Shown here: positions 1 to 5,441 of the stretch, piece by piece
Position numbering within the stretch: position 1 is the stretch's first letter
How the letters are laid out: the number at the start of each line of letters is the position of its first letter
Assembly: GCA_012515645.1 (NCBI GenBank)
Contig: JAAYXY010000111.1
Span: 1 to 10,154, forward strand
Direction of reading: 5' to 3'
Source: Candidatus Peribacteria bacterium
GTDB taxonomy: Bacteria > Patescibacteriota > Gracilibacteria > Peribacterales > Peribacteraceae
Length of the DNA stretch: 10,154 nt
Notes under the pieces: generated by a model
Seen by the model: only the letters and a program-made list of their open reading frames with translations
Database searches by the model: none
Told to the model about the DNA's origin: nothing
Program-made: the position numbers and the translations under genes

Positions 1-583
1 CGGCTACCAGATTCGTGGCTCCTGCCTCGATACATAGGGGCGCCGTCCGGTCATCAATCCCGCCATCCATCTGAATCATGAGATCCGGCCTCTGTGCATG
101 TGCCTCCACGACCTTCCTCAGGACATCCGGGAGAAATGCCTGACCGCCGAAACCCGGATGCACCGACATCACAAGCAACAGATCAATATCACCCAAAATG
201 TCGCCCACTGCGCTCAAAGGCGTTTCCGGATTTATGGCGATTCCCGCCGTTGCTCCGGATGTTCGGATACAGGTAATGAGCGCCTGCTGCGCTGAAACAT
301 CCGGTACGGCTTCCACATGGAATGTGATGTGCATCGCACCCGCGTCGATAAATTCTCCAACACGATCCTCCGGATTACTCACCATGAGATGCACATCCAA
401 CAGCAGGTCCGTCTGTATAGAGCGGAGTACTGGAGCGCCAAAACTCAGATTTTGCACGAAGTGCCCATCCATGATATCTGCCTGTAACCAATCGGCATAC
501 TGTTCAATGCTGGCGACTTCTGCCTGCAGCGCACCGAAATCCGCCGAGAGAATGGAGGGGGTGATAATGACCTTGGACGCCAT
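1..583 (-). CDS. rpe: Ribulose-phosphate 3-epimerase (3' end cut by window)
   Basis: Interconverts ribulose 5-phosphate and xylulose 5-phosphate in the non-oxidative pentose phosphate pathway, in the cytoplasm. 194 residues are visible of the usual 210-230; the C-terminus lies beyond base 1. Seen: N-terminal strand with PSILSADF (9-16), the catalytic region DIMDGHFVQN (36-45), DVHLMV (63-68) with metal ligand His65, phosphate-loop sequence VHPGFGGQ (141-148), and QMDGGI with Asp173. Three of the four metal ligands known in the family are present. The first, normally His in HxDxMDG, is Gln34. The start at 583 is chosen because the family N-terminus begins there and a -10-like TAGCAT lies 6 bases upstream; no Shine-Dalgarno is visible. 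It follows rpiB by 60 bases on the same strand, so both pentose-phosphate enzymes sit together. Family assignment is secure; activity with Gln34 is not proven. Confidence 0.93.
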   Translation of the reverse strand, partial: MASKVIITPSILSADFGALQAEVASIEQYADWLQADIMDGHFVQNLSFGAPVLRSIQTDLLLDVHLMVSNPEDRVGEFIDAGAMHITFHVEAVPDVSAQQALITCIRTSGATAGIAINPETPLSAVGDILGDIDLLLVMSVHPGFGGQAFLPDVLRKVVEAHAQRPDLMIQMDGGIDDRTAPLCIEAGATNLVA

Positions 584-589
584 GCGAGC

Positions 590-595
590 ATGCTA
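590..595 (-). promoter_or_regulatory. Possible -10 box for leaderless rpe transcript
   Basis: On the minus strand TAGCAT lies 6 bases before the rpe ATG, the spacing seen at rpiB, tpiA and the glycosyltransferase. The match to TATAAT is modest and no good -35 is seen at 16-18 bases, so rpe may be co-transcribed with rpiB instead. Confidence 0.3.
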
Positions 596-643
596 TCGCA
601 AGACCGATGGGGTGAACAGGAGTTCTTCCATGTCCCTCTCTTC

Positions 644-1081
644 TTACTTTGTCTCCAGATCTTCCACCCTCTGCACATGCCTTCCTCCCTCAAAATCCGT
701 TGCGAGAAAAATATCGACAAACCGCTTTGCATCCTCAGGATCTGTCAAACGACCACCCAGGCTCATCACATTCGCATCATTATGCGCTCTGGCTAAACGT
801 GCTGTTTCGTCGCTGTACACCACAGCACACCGAATACCAGCTACTTTGTTCGCCGCCATGGCTTCGCCATTGCCGCTCCCGCCAAGGACAATACCTGTAC
901 ACCCCTGTTCCAGTACTGCCGCACACCCCCTCCGGATAATGGCAGGATAATCTACCGATTCTTCACTGAATGTACCGATATCGATCACATCCATACCTTT
1001 GTGAACCAGATATTCTTTGAGGATTTCTTTGAGAGGAAATCCTGCATGATCCGCCGCCAAGACGATACGCTCCGTTCGCAT
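644..1081 (-). CDS. rpiB: Ribose-5-phosphate isomerase B
   Basis: Isomerises ribose 5-phosphate and ribulose 5-phosphate; RpiB/LacAB family, cytoplasmic, usually a dimer. The 145-residue length is normal. Seen: N-terminal LAADHAGFPLK (8-18), GCTGIVLGGSGNGE (60-73), AANKVAGIRC (76-85), HND (100-102), LGGR (108-111) and C-terminal GGRH (132-135). The E. coli-type catalytic Cys is replaced by Gly in the GGSGNGE loop, as in the mycobacterial form of RpiB, where a Glu (Glu75 in M. tuberculosis) is described as the base; Glu73 occupies that place here. The start at 1081 is preferred over an in-frame upstream ATG at 1147. The family N-terminus begins at 1081, and a promoter -10 (TACCAT) ends 6 bases before it, which would place the upstream ATG outside the transcript. 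Shares a divergent promoter region with the membrane protein gene to its right; rpe follows downstream. Confidence 0.95.
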   Translation of the reverse strand: MRTERIVLAADHAGFPLKEILKEYLVHKGMDVIDIGTFSEESVDYPAIIRRGCAAVLEQGCTGIVLGGSGNGEAMAANKVAGIRCAVVYSDETARLARAHNDANVMSLGGRLTDPEDAKRFVDIFLATDFEGGRHVQRVEDLETK

Positions 1082-1087
1082 GCTCCC

Positions 1088-1115
1088 ATGGTAGCTGCAG
1101 ATCGCGTCCAGGCAA
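1088..1115 (-). promoter_or_regulatory. rpiB promoter, leaderless type
   Basis: Reading the minus strand: -35 TTGCCT (1115-1110), 16-base spacer, -10 TACCAT (1093-1088), 6 bases, then the rpiB ATG at 1081. The predicted start of transcription falls on the start codon. A GGGAG lies in the 6-base gap but is only one base from ATG, too close to serve as a Shine-Dalgarno. Confidence 0.6.
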
Positions 1116-1128
1116 ACGGCTTGCCTGG
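1108..1128. repeat. Inverted repeat carrying both divergent -35 boxes
   Basis: CCAGGCAA (1108-1115) and TTGCCTGG (1121-1128) are perfect 8-base inverted repeats separated by ACGGC. Each arm contains TTGCCT reading outward, so the palindrome is two back-to-back -35 hexamers. It could also be an operator for a dimeric regulator acting on both genes; the sequence alone cannot decide. Confidence 0.65.
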
Positions 1129-1148
1129 CGACCTGATGGCAGTACACT
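1121..1148 (+). promoter_or_regulatory. Promoter of small membrane protein gene, leaderless type
   Basis: -35 TTGCCT (1121-1126), 16-base spacer, -10 TACACT (1143-1148), then 7 bases to the ATG at 1156. It mirrors the rpiB promoter on the other strand and predicts a transcript that begins at or next to the start codon. Confidence 0.6.
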
Positions 1149-1155
1149 TGCCCTC

Positions 1156-1554
1156 ATGTTCAGCAATATCATGAATCTGGGCTTTACGCGGAGTCCGCTA
1201 CAGGCAATCGGTTTTTATATAACGTACTTCTGTATCTTCCTGTTGCTCGCAGCCATTGTGGGGGCTATGTCCGTATTCACCGCTGATGCCGAGGCGCTGC
1301 CTCAGCTCGCAGCGCAACTTGGTATTGTGACCGTGACCGTTGCAACCTTGATACTGGGCAGCGCCATAGCATACCAAAAGCATCTGCTCGGCAGCATTCC
1401 CGTCATTCTTCTGATACTGGGCTCTGGCGCATTAGCACTGTTTGGTGGCACTATCTTTGGACTAGTACCCATTGCCTTTCTTACGATGCGCATGCCAGGT
1501 ACCTCTCCTATCGCCGTACAGGATACTAAGAAGTGCTGCCGCGCGCGCGCCTGA
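1156..1554 (+). CDS. Small integral membrane protein, unknown function
   Basis: 132 residues; I do not recognise the family. Seen: a short N-terminal stretch with GFTRSP (9-14), a hydrophobic helix at about 17-39, a second at about 55-73, and a long hydrophobic stretch at about 79-111 that could be one or two helices. A short basic tail contains KKCCRAR. Three or four membrane helices are therefore likely, with no signal peptidase site evident. The start at 1156 has no Shine-Dalgarno but lies 7 bases after a well-formed -10; an in-frame ATG at 1171 is the alternative. Divergent from rpiB and only a few bases upstream of the tpiA promoter, so it may be a single-gene transcript or read into tpiA. 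No catalytic motif is visible and no function is proposed. Confidence 0.72.
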   Translation: MFSNIMNLGFTRSPLQAIGFYITYFCIFLLLAAIVGAMSVFTADAEALPQLAAQLGIVTVTVATLILGSAIAYQKHLLGSIPVILLILGSGALALFGGTIFGLVPIAFLTMRMPGTSPIAVQDTKKCCRARA

Positions 1555-1556
1555 TC

Positions 1557-1565
1557 TGCTACAGT
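1557..1565 (+). promoter_or_regulatory. Extended -10 promoter of tpiA, leaderless type
   Basis: TGC followed by TACAGT forms an extended -10 element (TGnTAnnnT). Six bases separate TACAGT from the tpiA ATG at 1572, so transcription would begin at the start codon. No -35 is recognisable at 16-18 bases, as expected for extended -10 promoters. It begins 3 bases after the stop codon of the upstream gene. Confidence 0.5.
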
Positions 1566-1571
1566 GCATCC

Positions 1572-2300
1572 ATGGCAGAACGAAGACCATTGATCGCTGC
1601 AAACTGGAAAATGCACCCCATCCCCGACGGCGCATTGGATGTAGATTCCGCGTACCGCACGCGCAGCGACATCGATGTGCTGGTTTTCCCTACGGCGCTG
1701 GAGCTGCACCAGTGTATCGACGCCAAACTCATGGTAGGCGCTCAGTACGGGCATTGGGAACCTTCTGGAGCGCATACAGGCGACATCAGCATGCCCATGC
1801 TGGCACAGATCGGATGCCGTAGCGTCCTCTGCGGTCATTCCGAGAGGCGGCAGGGGCATGGCGAAACGAACGCAATCGTCATCCAGCAAGTCATCGCTGC
1901 TCTGGAAGCCGGTTTGCACCCCATTCTCTGTATTGGCGAAACCCAGAAAGAGCGCGAAGCGGGTAAAGCGCAAACGGTGGTGCAAGAGCAAATTGCCGGA
2001 GCACCATTGGAACAAGAACTCACCATCGCTTATGAGCCGGTATGGGCGATTGGCAGCGGCAAGAGCGCTACACCAGCCGATGCGCAGCAAATGCATGCCT
2101 ATATCCGTTCGCTCCTGCCAGTGCACGTGCGTGAGCAGATCCGGATTCTCTACGGCGGCTCTGTGCAACCGGCGAATGCCTCGTCCCTTCTGGAACAACC
2201 GGATATCGATGGCGCACTCGTTGGAGGCGCTGCCCTGGATCCTGCACAGTTCCAGGCAATAGTGTATGCTGCGGTTTCTCCCCCTTCACCACATGACTGA
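1572..2300 (+). CDS. tpiA: Triosephosphate isomerase
   Basis: Interconverts dihydroxyacetone phosphate and glyceraldehyde 3-phosphate in glycolysis and gluconeogenesis; cytoplasmic TIM barrel. 242 residues, close to the usual 245-255. Every active-site element is visible: AANWKM with Asn11 and Lys13, CGHSERR with electrophile His89, AYEPVWAIGSGK (153-164) with base Glu155 and the flexible loop 6, YGGSVQPAN (194-202), and VGGAAL near the C-terminus for phosphate binding. The barrel is slightly short between residues 14 and 40. An in-frame upstream ATG at 1533 would overlap the previous gene and add residues that the family does not have; the start at 1572 fits the family and lies 6 bases after TACAGT. 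Its last 8 bases overlap the start of the SPFH gene, suggesting co-transcription and translational coupling. Adjacent rpiB/rpe make this a central-carbon neighbourhood. Confidence 0.96.
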   Translation: MAERRPLIAANWKMHPIPDGALDVDSAYRTRSDIDVLVFPTALELHQCIDAKLMVGAQYGHWEPSGAHTGDISMPMLAQIGCRSVLCGHSERRQGHGETNAIVIQQVIAALEAGLHPILCIGETQKEREAGKAQTVVQEQIAGAPLEQELTIAYEPVWAIGSGKSATPADAQQMHAYIRSLLPVHVREQIRILYGGSVQPANASSLLEQPDIDGALVGGAALDPAQFQAIVYAAVSPPSPHD

Positions 2301-3048
2301 CACATTCTTCTTCTTCATTCTCCCGGCGGCACTGGTGTTGCTCACGTTGCTCATCAGGCAAATTAACCAATATGAAAGGGGCATCGTGCTTTTCATGGGC
2401 AAATACCAGACAACATGGTCTCCCGGATGGAAGATTTTCATTCCGGTATTCCAGAAACTGCTCAAGGTGGATATTCGCGTGAAAGCAGTGGATGTGCCGG
2501 ATCAGGAGGCTATTACCAAAGATAACATTCCCATACGCATCAACGCCGTCATTTACTATCGCGTTATCTCCCCAGAGAAAGCGATGCTGGAAGTGGAGGA
2601 TTTCTTCTATGCGGTAAGTCAACTTGCACAAACCACGATGCGCAATGCTGTAGGCGAGGTGACGCTGGATGAACTCCTCGCGAAGAAAAGGGAAATTAGT
2701 GCGAACATTAAAAAGACTGTCGATACTGCATCCGACCCGTGGGGCATTGACGTTCAGAGTGTGGAACTCAAAGACATTGTCCTCCCGGATAGCCTCAAGC
2801 GCACCATCGCCAAAGTCGCGGAGGCTGAACGCGAAAAGCAGGCAGTCATCATTAATTCCCTGGGTGAAGTGGCTGCAGCCGACAATATGGCCAAAGCCGC
2901 CAAGACGCTTTCTTCGCAGACAGGCGCCTTGCATTTGCGCACACTGCAAAGCATCAATGATTTAAGCTCCGACCAGAGCAACACCACCATCTGGATGATG
3001 CCCATAGAAGCACTGGAGGCTCTAAAAGGTTTCGCAGAGAAGCGATAG
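2293..3048 (+). CDS. Slipin / stomatin-like SPFH (band 7) membrane protein
   Basis: Member of the SPFH/prohibitin-homology family, slipin subgroup: membrane-anchored oligomers that scaffold membrane domains and often accompany NfeD proteins or proteases. 251 residues. Seen: an N-terminal hydrophobic anchor (about 4-20), then YERGIVLFMGKY (27-38), PGWKIFIPV (44-52), VDIRVKAVDVP (59-69), TKDNIPIRINAVIYYRV (75-91), VSQLAQTTMRN (108-118) and a coiled AEAEREKQAVI stretch (176-186). The C-terminal part has the family signature SSQTGALHLR (207-216) and a late hydrophobic segment. The start at 2293 overlaps tpiA by 8 bases (stop TGA at 2298-2300). Upstream is a 13-base pyrimidine tract (2275-2287), not a Shine-Dalgarno. 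No NfeD gene is in the window. The stop at 3046-3048 touches the stop of the opposing glycosyltransferase gene. The physiological role is not known from sequence. Confidence 0.92.
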   Translation: MTDTFFFFILPAALVLLTLLIRQINQYERGIVLFMGKYQTTWSPGWKIFIPVFQKLLKVDIRVKAVDVPDQEAITKDNIPIRINAVIYYRVISPEKAMLEVEDFFYAVSQLAQTTMRNAVGEVTLDELLAKKREISANIKKTVDTASDPWGIDVQSVELKDIVLPDSLKRTIAKVAEAEREKQAVIINSLGEVAAADNMAKAAKTLSSQTGALHLRTLQSINDLSSDQSNTTIWMMPIEALEALKGFAEKR

Positions 3049-3987
3049 TTACTGCAGGACTGTGAATGCCGGTTTTCCGTTCTTTGGATTCATACGTATG
3101 TTGTAGAGCAGAAGTTCGCCTATGAAACCGATGGATGCAATCTGGATACCAATGACCATGGAAATCAGAGAGAAAAGCAGAAGGGGACGGCCTCCAATGC
3201 CGACACCGTTCCACCAGATCACCATGAGATACGCAAAATTTATGAATCCCAGGACGAAGAGTATCCCCCCCAGCATGCCGAAAAAGTGCAACGGCCGATT
3301 GCCGTACCGCGTGAGGAAGAACACGGTGCACAGGTCAAACATGCCTCGAATGCGATGTTCCAGGCTGAATTTGGATGTTCCGGCAGTGCGTTTACGGTGA
3401 TGGACCGGCACTTCTTGCACCTTGAATCCTTCTATATGCAGCAAATGCGGTATGAACCGAAAGAGACTGCCGTGAAACGGAATATGTTCTATAACAGTGC
3501 GCTTGTACGCCTTGAAGCCGCTGTTCATATCATGGAATCGCTGTCGTAACACAATATTGGCAAGCAGATTGATGAGGTATGAGGGATAAATTTTCCCGAT
3601 GCTATCCTGCCTCTCTTTGCGCCATCCAACTGCTACATCTGCCCCTTCTGCAACAGCATGGAACAGTGCGGGAATCCCCGAAGGATCATCCTGTAAGTCG
3701 CCGTCCATGGTAATGATGATGTCCCCCTGTGCAATAGAGAACCCCGCTTCCAAGGCACCCGCTTTGCGGGTGTTGTGCCGCAAGTGGATGCCACGGACAC
3801 GCGGATCTCCCCGCACGAGCGCATGAATACGCTCTGCGGTGCTATCCGTACTTCCATCATCTGCAAGAATGATTTCGAAGGGGATGCCCATCCCCTCAAC
3901 GATGGCGACGGTTTCCTTCCACAATTGGGTAATATTCTCCTCCTCATTCAGGAGAGGAATGATAATGGAAACGTGTGGAGCATTCAT
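3049..3987 (-). CDS. Family 2 glycosyltransferase (polyprenyl-phosphate glycosyltransferase type)
   Basis: 312 residues: an N-terminal GT-A catalytic domain (about 5-225) and two C-terminal membrane helices (about 234-258 and 268-293). Seen: SIIIPLLNEEENI (7-19), ADDGSTDST (42-50), GDIIITMDGDLQDDP (88-102) supplying the nucleotide-sugar and metal-binding Asp residues, MNSGFKAY (154-161) and the RKRTAGTSKF stretch (198-207). This layout is that of the DPM1/ArnC/GtrB-like group, which load a sugar from a nucleotide donor onto a lipid phosphate at the cytoplasmic membrane face. The sugar and pathway cannot be read from the sequence. The start at 3987 is chosen because the family N-terminus begins there and a -10 (TACAGT) lies 7 bases upstream; the open frame extends to 4101, inside dprA. 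It ends base-to-base against the SPFH gene and starts 40 bases after dprA. Confidence 0.93.
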   Translation of the reverse strand: MNAPHVSIIIPLLNEEENITQLWKETVAIVEGMGIPFEIILADDGSTDSTAERIHALVRGDPRVRGIHLRHNTRKAGALEAGFSIAQGDIIITMDGDLQDDPSGIPALFHAVAEGADVAVGWRKERQDSIGKIYPSYLINLLANIVLRQRFHDMNSGFKAYKRTVIEHIPFHGSLFRFIPHLLHIEGFKVQEVPVHHRKRTAGTSKFSLEHRIRGMFDLCTVFFLTRYGNRPLHFFGMLGGILFVLGFINFAYLMVIWWNGVGIGGRPLLLFSLISMVIGIQIASIGFIGELLLYNIRMNPKNGKPAFTVLQ

Positions 3988-3994
3988 CAGCCAT

Positions 3995-4000
3995 ACTGTA
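3995..4000 (-). promoter_or_regulatory. -10 box of glycosyltransferase gene, leaderless type
   Basis: Minus-strand TACAGT lies 7 bases before the ATG at 3987, inside the 40-base gap after dprA. The hexamer is identical to that at tpiA. A 17-base spacer leads to TTCCGA (4023-4018), a weak -35. Transcription would start at the start codon. Confidence 0.45.
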
Positions 4001-4027
4001 GCGCTGCAATGAAAGGATCGGAAGTAT

Positions 4028-5110
4028 TCAGCACAACACCCATTGCCCGCCCCCGGCGTTACGCGCGGCGCCGCGTAATTCCAAGATCGTGAGCGTCGCA
4101 TTCACGATACTGGCATCAATACAGGTACGTTCCACCAGATCACTCACCTGTTGCGGCATGCCGCTCAGGCACTGCAAAACAGTCGCTTCCTGTTCGTTCT
4201 GTGCACTGTAGCGCGGCCCCGGCGCCAATGTTGGCGACAACATACCAAGCGTTTGGAATATGGCATCCGCCGACATGGCGATCTGTGCATGCCCGCGCGC
4301 AATGAGTGCATGGCATCCTGCATAGTGCACATCAAATATCTGTCCCGGTACCGCAAATACTTCCCGGCCGTAGTCCAGGGCAAGCGCCGCTGTCGTCAGG
4401 GCTCCGCTCCCCTGCCCCGCCTCCAGTACAACTGTTCCCACACTTAGACCTGCGATAATTCTGTTTCGCGCAGGGAACGTGTATTTATCCGGTGGCATAT
4501 CCAAAGGAAACTCGGAAACCAGTGCACCACCCTGCTGCACAATCTGCGCCGCAAGCTGGGCATTGCGCACAGGATGCACACTGCCTAACCCATGCCCGAG
4601 CACGGCAACCGTTTTACCCCCTGCGCTGAGTGTTTCCCTTGCAACTTGGGCATCAATGCCGATAGCAAGCCCGCTGACTGTCACCAGTCCTGCGCCCGCA
4701 CAGGCAGGTACGAATTCCTGCACGACACGCCTGCCGTAGTGCGACATATTCCTCGTACCAACCATCCCAAGAGATTTCTGCTGGAGAATTTGCACAGAGC
4801 CCTTTATAGAGAGGAATACTGGAGGATCGGGCAACGTATGCAACTGCTGCGGATACGCCGTATCTTCTATGGAAACGAATGTAATGCCGCACCGATCGAG
4901 CTCCGCAGCGTATGCCGCGGCATCAAAAGATTGCAGACGCCTGAGTACCTGTTCTACTGTTTCCTTCCTGCAACCGATTTCATGCAACAGGCGGGCATCA
5001 AGCGCATGCAGCGCATCGCGCAATGTAGCAAACCGCTGTGCCAGAGCGTCATAGCGTTTTTTCGTGAGGACATTCAACCATGACCATGTAAGAGCTGTTT
5101 TGCTATCCAT
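4028..5110 (-). CDS. dprA: DNA processing protein A (Smf/DprA family)
   Basis: Binds single-stranded DNA and loads RecA during natural transformation; cytoplasmic. 360 residues, usual for the family. Seen: an N-terminal helical SAM-like region (about 5-70), then the Rossmann-like DprA domain with GMVGTRNMSHYG (115-126), VSGLAIGID (145-153), VAVLGHGLGSVHP (168-180), EFPL (200-203), FPARNRIIAGLS (212-223), EAGQGSGALTTA (230-241) and GREVFAVPG (248-256). A C-terminal winged-helix-like domain spans about 303-360. In the usual GIDxxAH motif the His is Arg158. The start at 5110 is supported by a clear Shine-Dalgarno (GGGGAG, 7-base gap), rare in this window. The glycosyltransferase gene follows 40 bases after the stop. 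Presence suggests DNA uptake or processing capacity; no other competence gene is visible here. Confidence 0.95.
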   Translation of the reverse strand: MDSKTALTWSWLNVLTKKRYDALAQRFATLRDALHALDARLLHEIGCRKETVEQVLRRLQSFDAAAYAAELDRCGITFVSIEDTAYPQQLHTLPDPPVFLSIKGSVQILQQKSLGMVGTRNMSHYGRRVVQEFVPACAGAGLVTVSGLAIGIDAQVARETLSAGGKTVAVLGHGLGSVHPVRNAQLAAQIVQQGGALVSEFPLDMPPDKYTFPARNRIIAGLSVGTVVLEAGQGSGALTTAALALDYGREVFAVPGQIFDVHYAGCHALIARGHAQIAMSADAIFQTLGMLSPTLAPGPRYSAQNEQEATVLQCLSGMPQQVSDLVERTCIDASIVNATLTILELRGAARNAGGGQWVLC

Positions 5111-5117
5111 AGGAATT

Positions 5118-5123
5118 CTCCCC
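5118..5123 (-). promoter_or_regulatory. Shine-Dalgarno of dprA
   Basis: GGGGAG on the minus strand, 7 bases before the ATG at 5110. It is noted because it is the only clear purine-rich ribosome binding site in the window, and it fixes the dprA start. Confidence 0.7.
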
Positions 5124-5214
5124 TACTCTGCACAATAGAAAGCATGTGGAGGATATACAGTGCTGGAAAACGTGAATACTGCAGTTGAGGATAGGCTGCC
5201 ATAACGGGAAACAT

Positions 5215-5251
5215 GCGTTCTTTGTGCAAGAAGAACGCTGGACATTTTTTT
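5215..5251 (+). terminator. Hairpin followed by T-run, possible intrinsic terminator
   Basis: GCGTTCTT (5215-5222) and AAGAACGC (5231-5238) form an 8-bp perfect stem with an 8-base loop. Six bases later come seven Ts (5245-5251). The T-run is further from the stem than in a typical terminator. No plus-strand gene ends upstream, so it either insulates the tRNA promoter from antisense transcription of dprA, or ends a short RNA beginning near TACAGT (5156-5161). Confidence 0.4.
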
Positions 5252-5273
5252 GCGTTTTGACCCCAAATCTTTG

Positions 5274-5279
5274 TACTCT
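5274..5279 (+). promoter_or_regulatory. Weak -10 candidate for the nested tRNA transcript
   Basis: TACTCT lies 12 bases before the first base of the outer tRNA. A TTGACC at 5257-5262 is too close (11 bases) to serve as its -35, and TTGCGT at 5250-5255 gives an 18-base spacer but a poor match. The transcript clearly needs a promoter here; this is the best candidate seen. Confidence 0.3.
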
Positions 5280-5320
5280 ACTCGCTGGTACGCCACCTTA
5301 GCTCAGTTGGTAGAGCAACG

Positions 5321-5441
5321 TCCAGCACCTTCGTAATCGCCGGGATAGCTCAGTTGGTAGAGCAACGCACTCGTAACGCGTAGGTCGTGGGTTCGACTCC
5401 CATTCCCGGCTCCAGAATCGATACGAACAGAAGGTGCTGGA
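5321..5441. repeat. 12-bp perfect inverted repeat framing the inner tRNA
   Basis: TCCAGCACCTTC (5321-5332) is the exact reverse complement of GAAGGTGCTGGA (5430-5441). Further pairing inside is possible between GTAATC (5333-5338) and GATAC (5420-5424), with one bulged A, and would stack onto the acceptor stem of the inner tRNA. With ACG/CGT outside, the RNA forms a nearly continuous rod joining the outer and inner tRNAs, broken by bulges on the 3' side (5442-5446 and 5425-5429). The spacing and symmetry are difficult to explain by chance. Confidence 0.85.
5339..5414 (+). tRNA. tRNA-Thr (anticodon CGU), complete, nested inside another tRNA
   Basis: A 76-base cloverleaf that decodes ACG codons. 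Acceptor GCCGGGA (5339-5345) pairs perfectly with TCCCGGC (5404-5410). The D arm is GCTC/GAGC with loop AGTTGGTA. The anticodon stem ACGCA (5365-5369)/CGCGT (5377-5381) has one A-C mismatch next to the loop CTCGTAA (5370-5376), anticodon CGT at 5372-5374. Variable loop AGGTC, T arm GTGGG/CCCAT with TTCGACT loop, discriminator T and encoded CCA (5412-5414). All invariant features (U33, the GG of the D loop, TTC of the T loop) are present, so this should be a working tRNA. It shares 22 identical bases with the outer tRNA 5' half (5299-5320 and 5346-5367) and 13 with its 3' half (5374-5386 and 5442-5454). It must be released from the enclosing transcript by cleavage at both ends. Confidence 0.95.

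Larger units (their letters stand above)
5111..5291. other. Intergenic stretch between dprA and nested tRNAs
   Basis: 181 bases without a convincing reading frame. It should hold the dprA promoter (minus) and the tRNA promoter (plus), but neither is a strong consensus match. TATATC on the minus strand at 5157-5152 is a possible dprA -10 without a matching -35. On the plus strand it contains a hairpin followed by seven T residues, listed separately. Confidence 0.6.

Noticed and set aside
198..950. Long plus-strand open frame opposite rpe and rpiB
   Set aside because: It runs antisense through two well-identified enzymes and has no family-like motifs.
1533..1571. Longer N-terminus for triosephosphate isomerase
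   Set aside because: It overlaps the previous gene and the promoter, and adds residues absent in the family.
1302..2949. Long minus-strand open frames opposite tpiA and the SPFH gene
   Set aside because: Shadows of real genes; residue composition is low in recognisable motifs.
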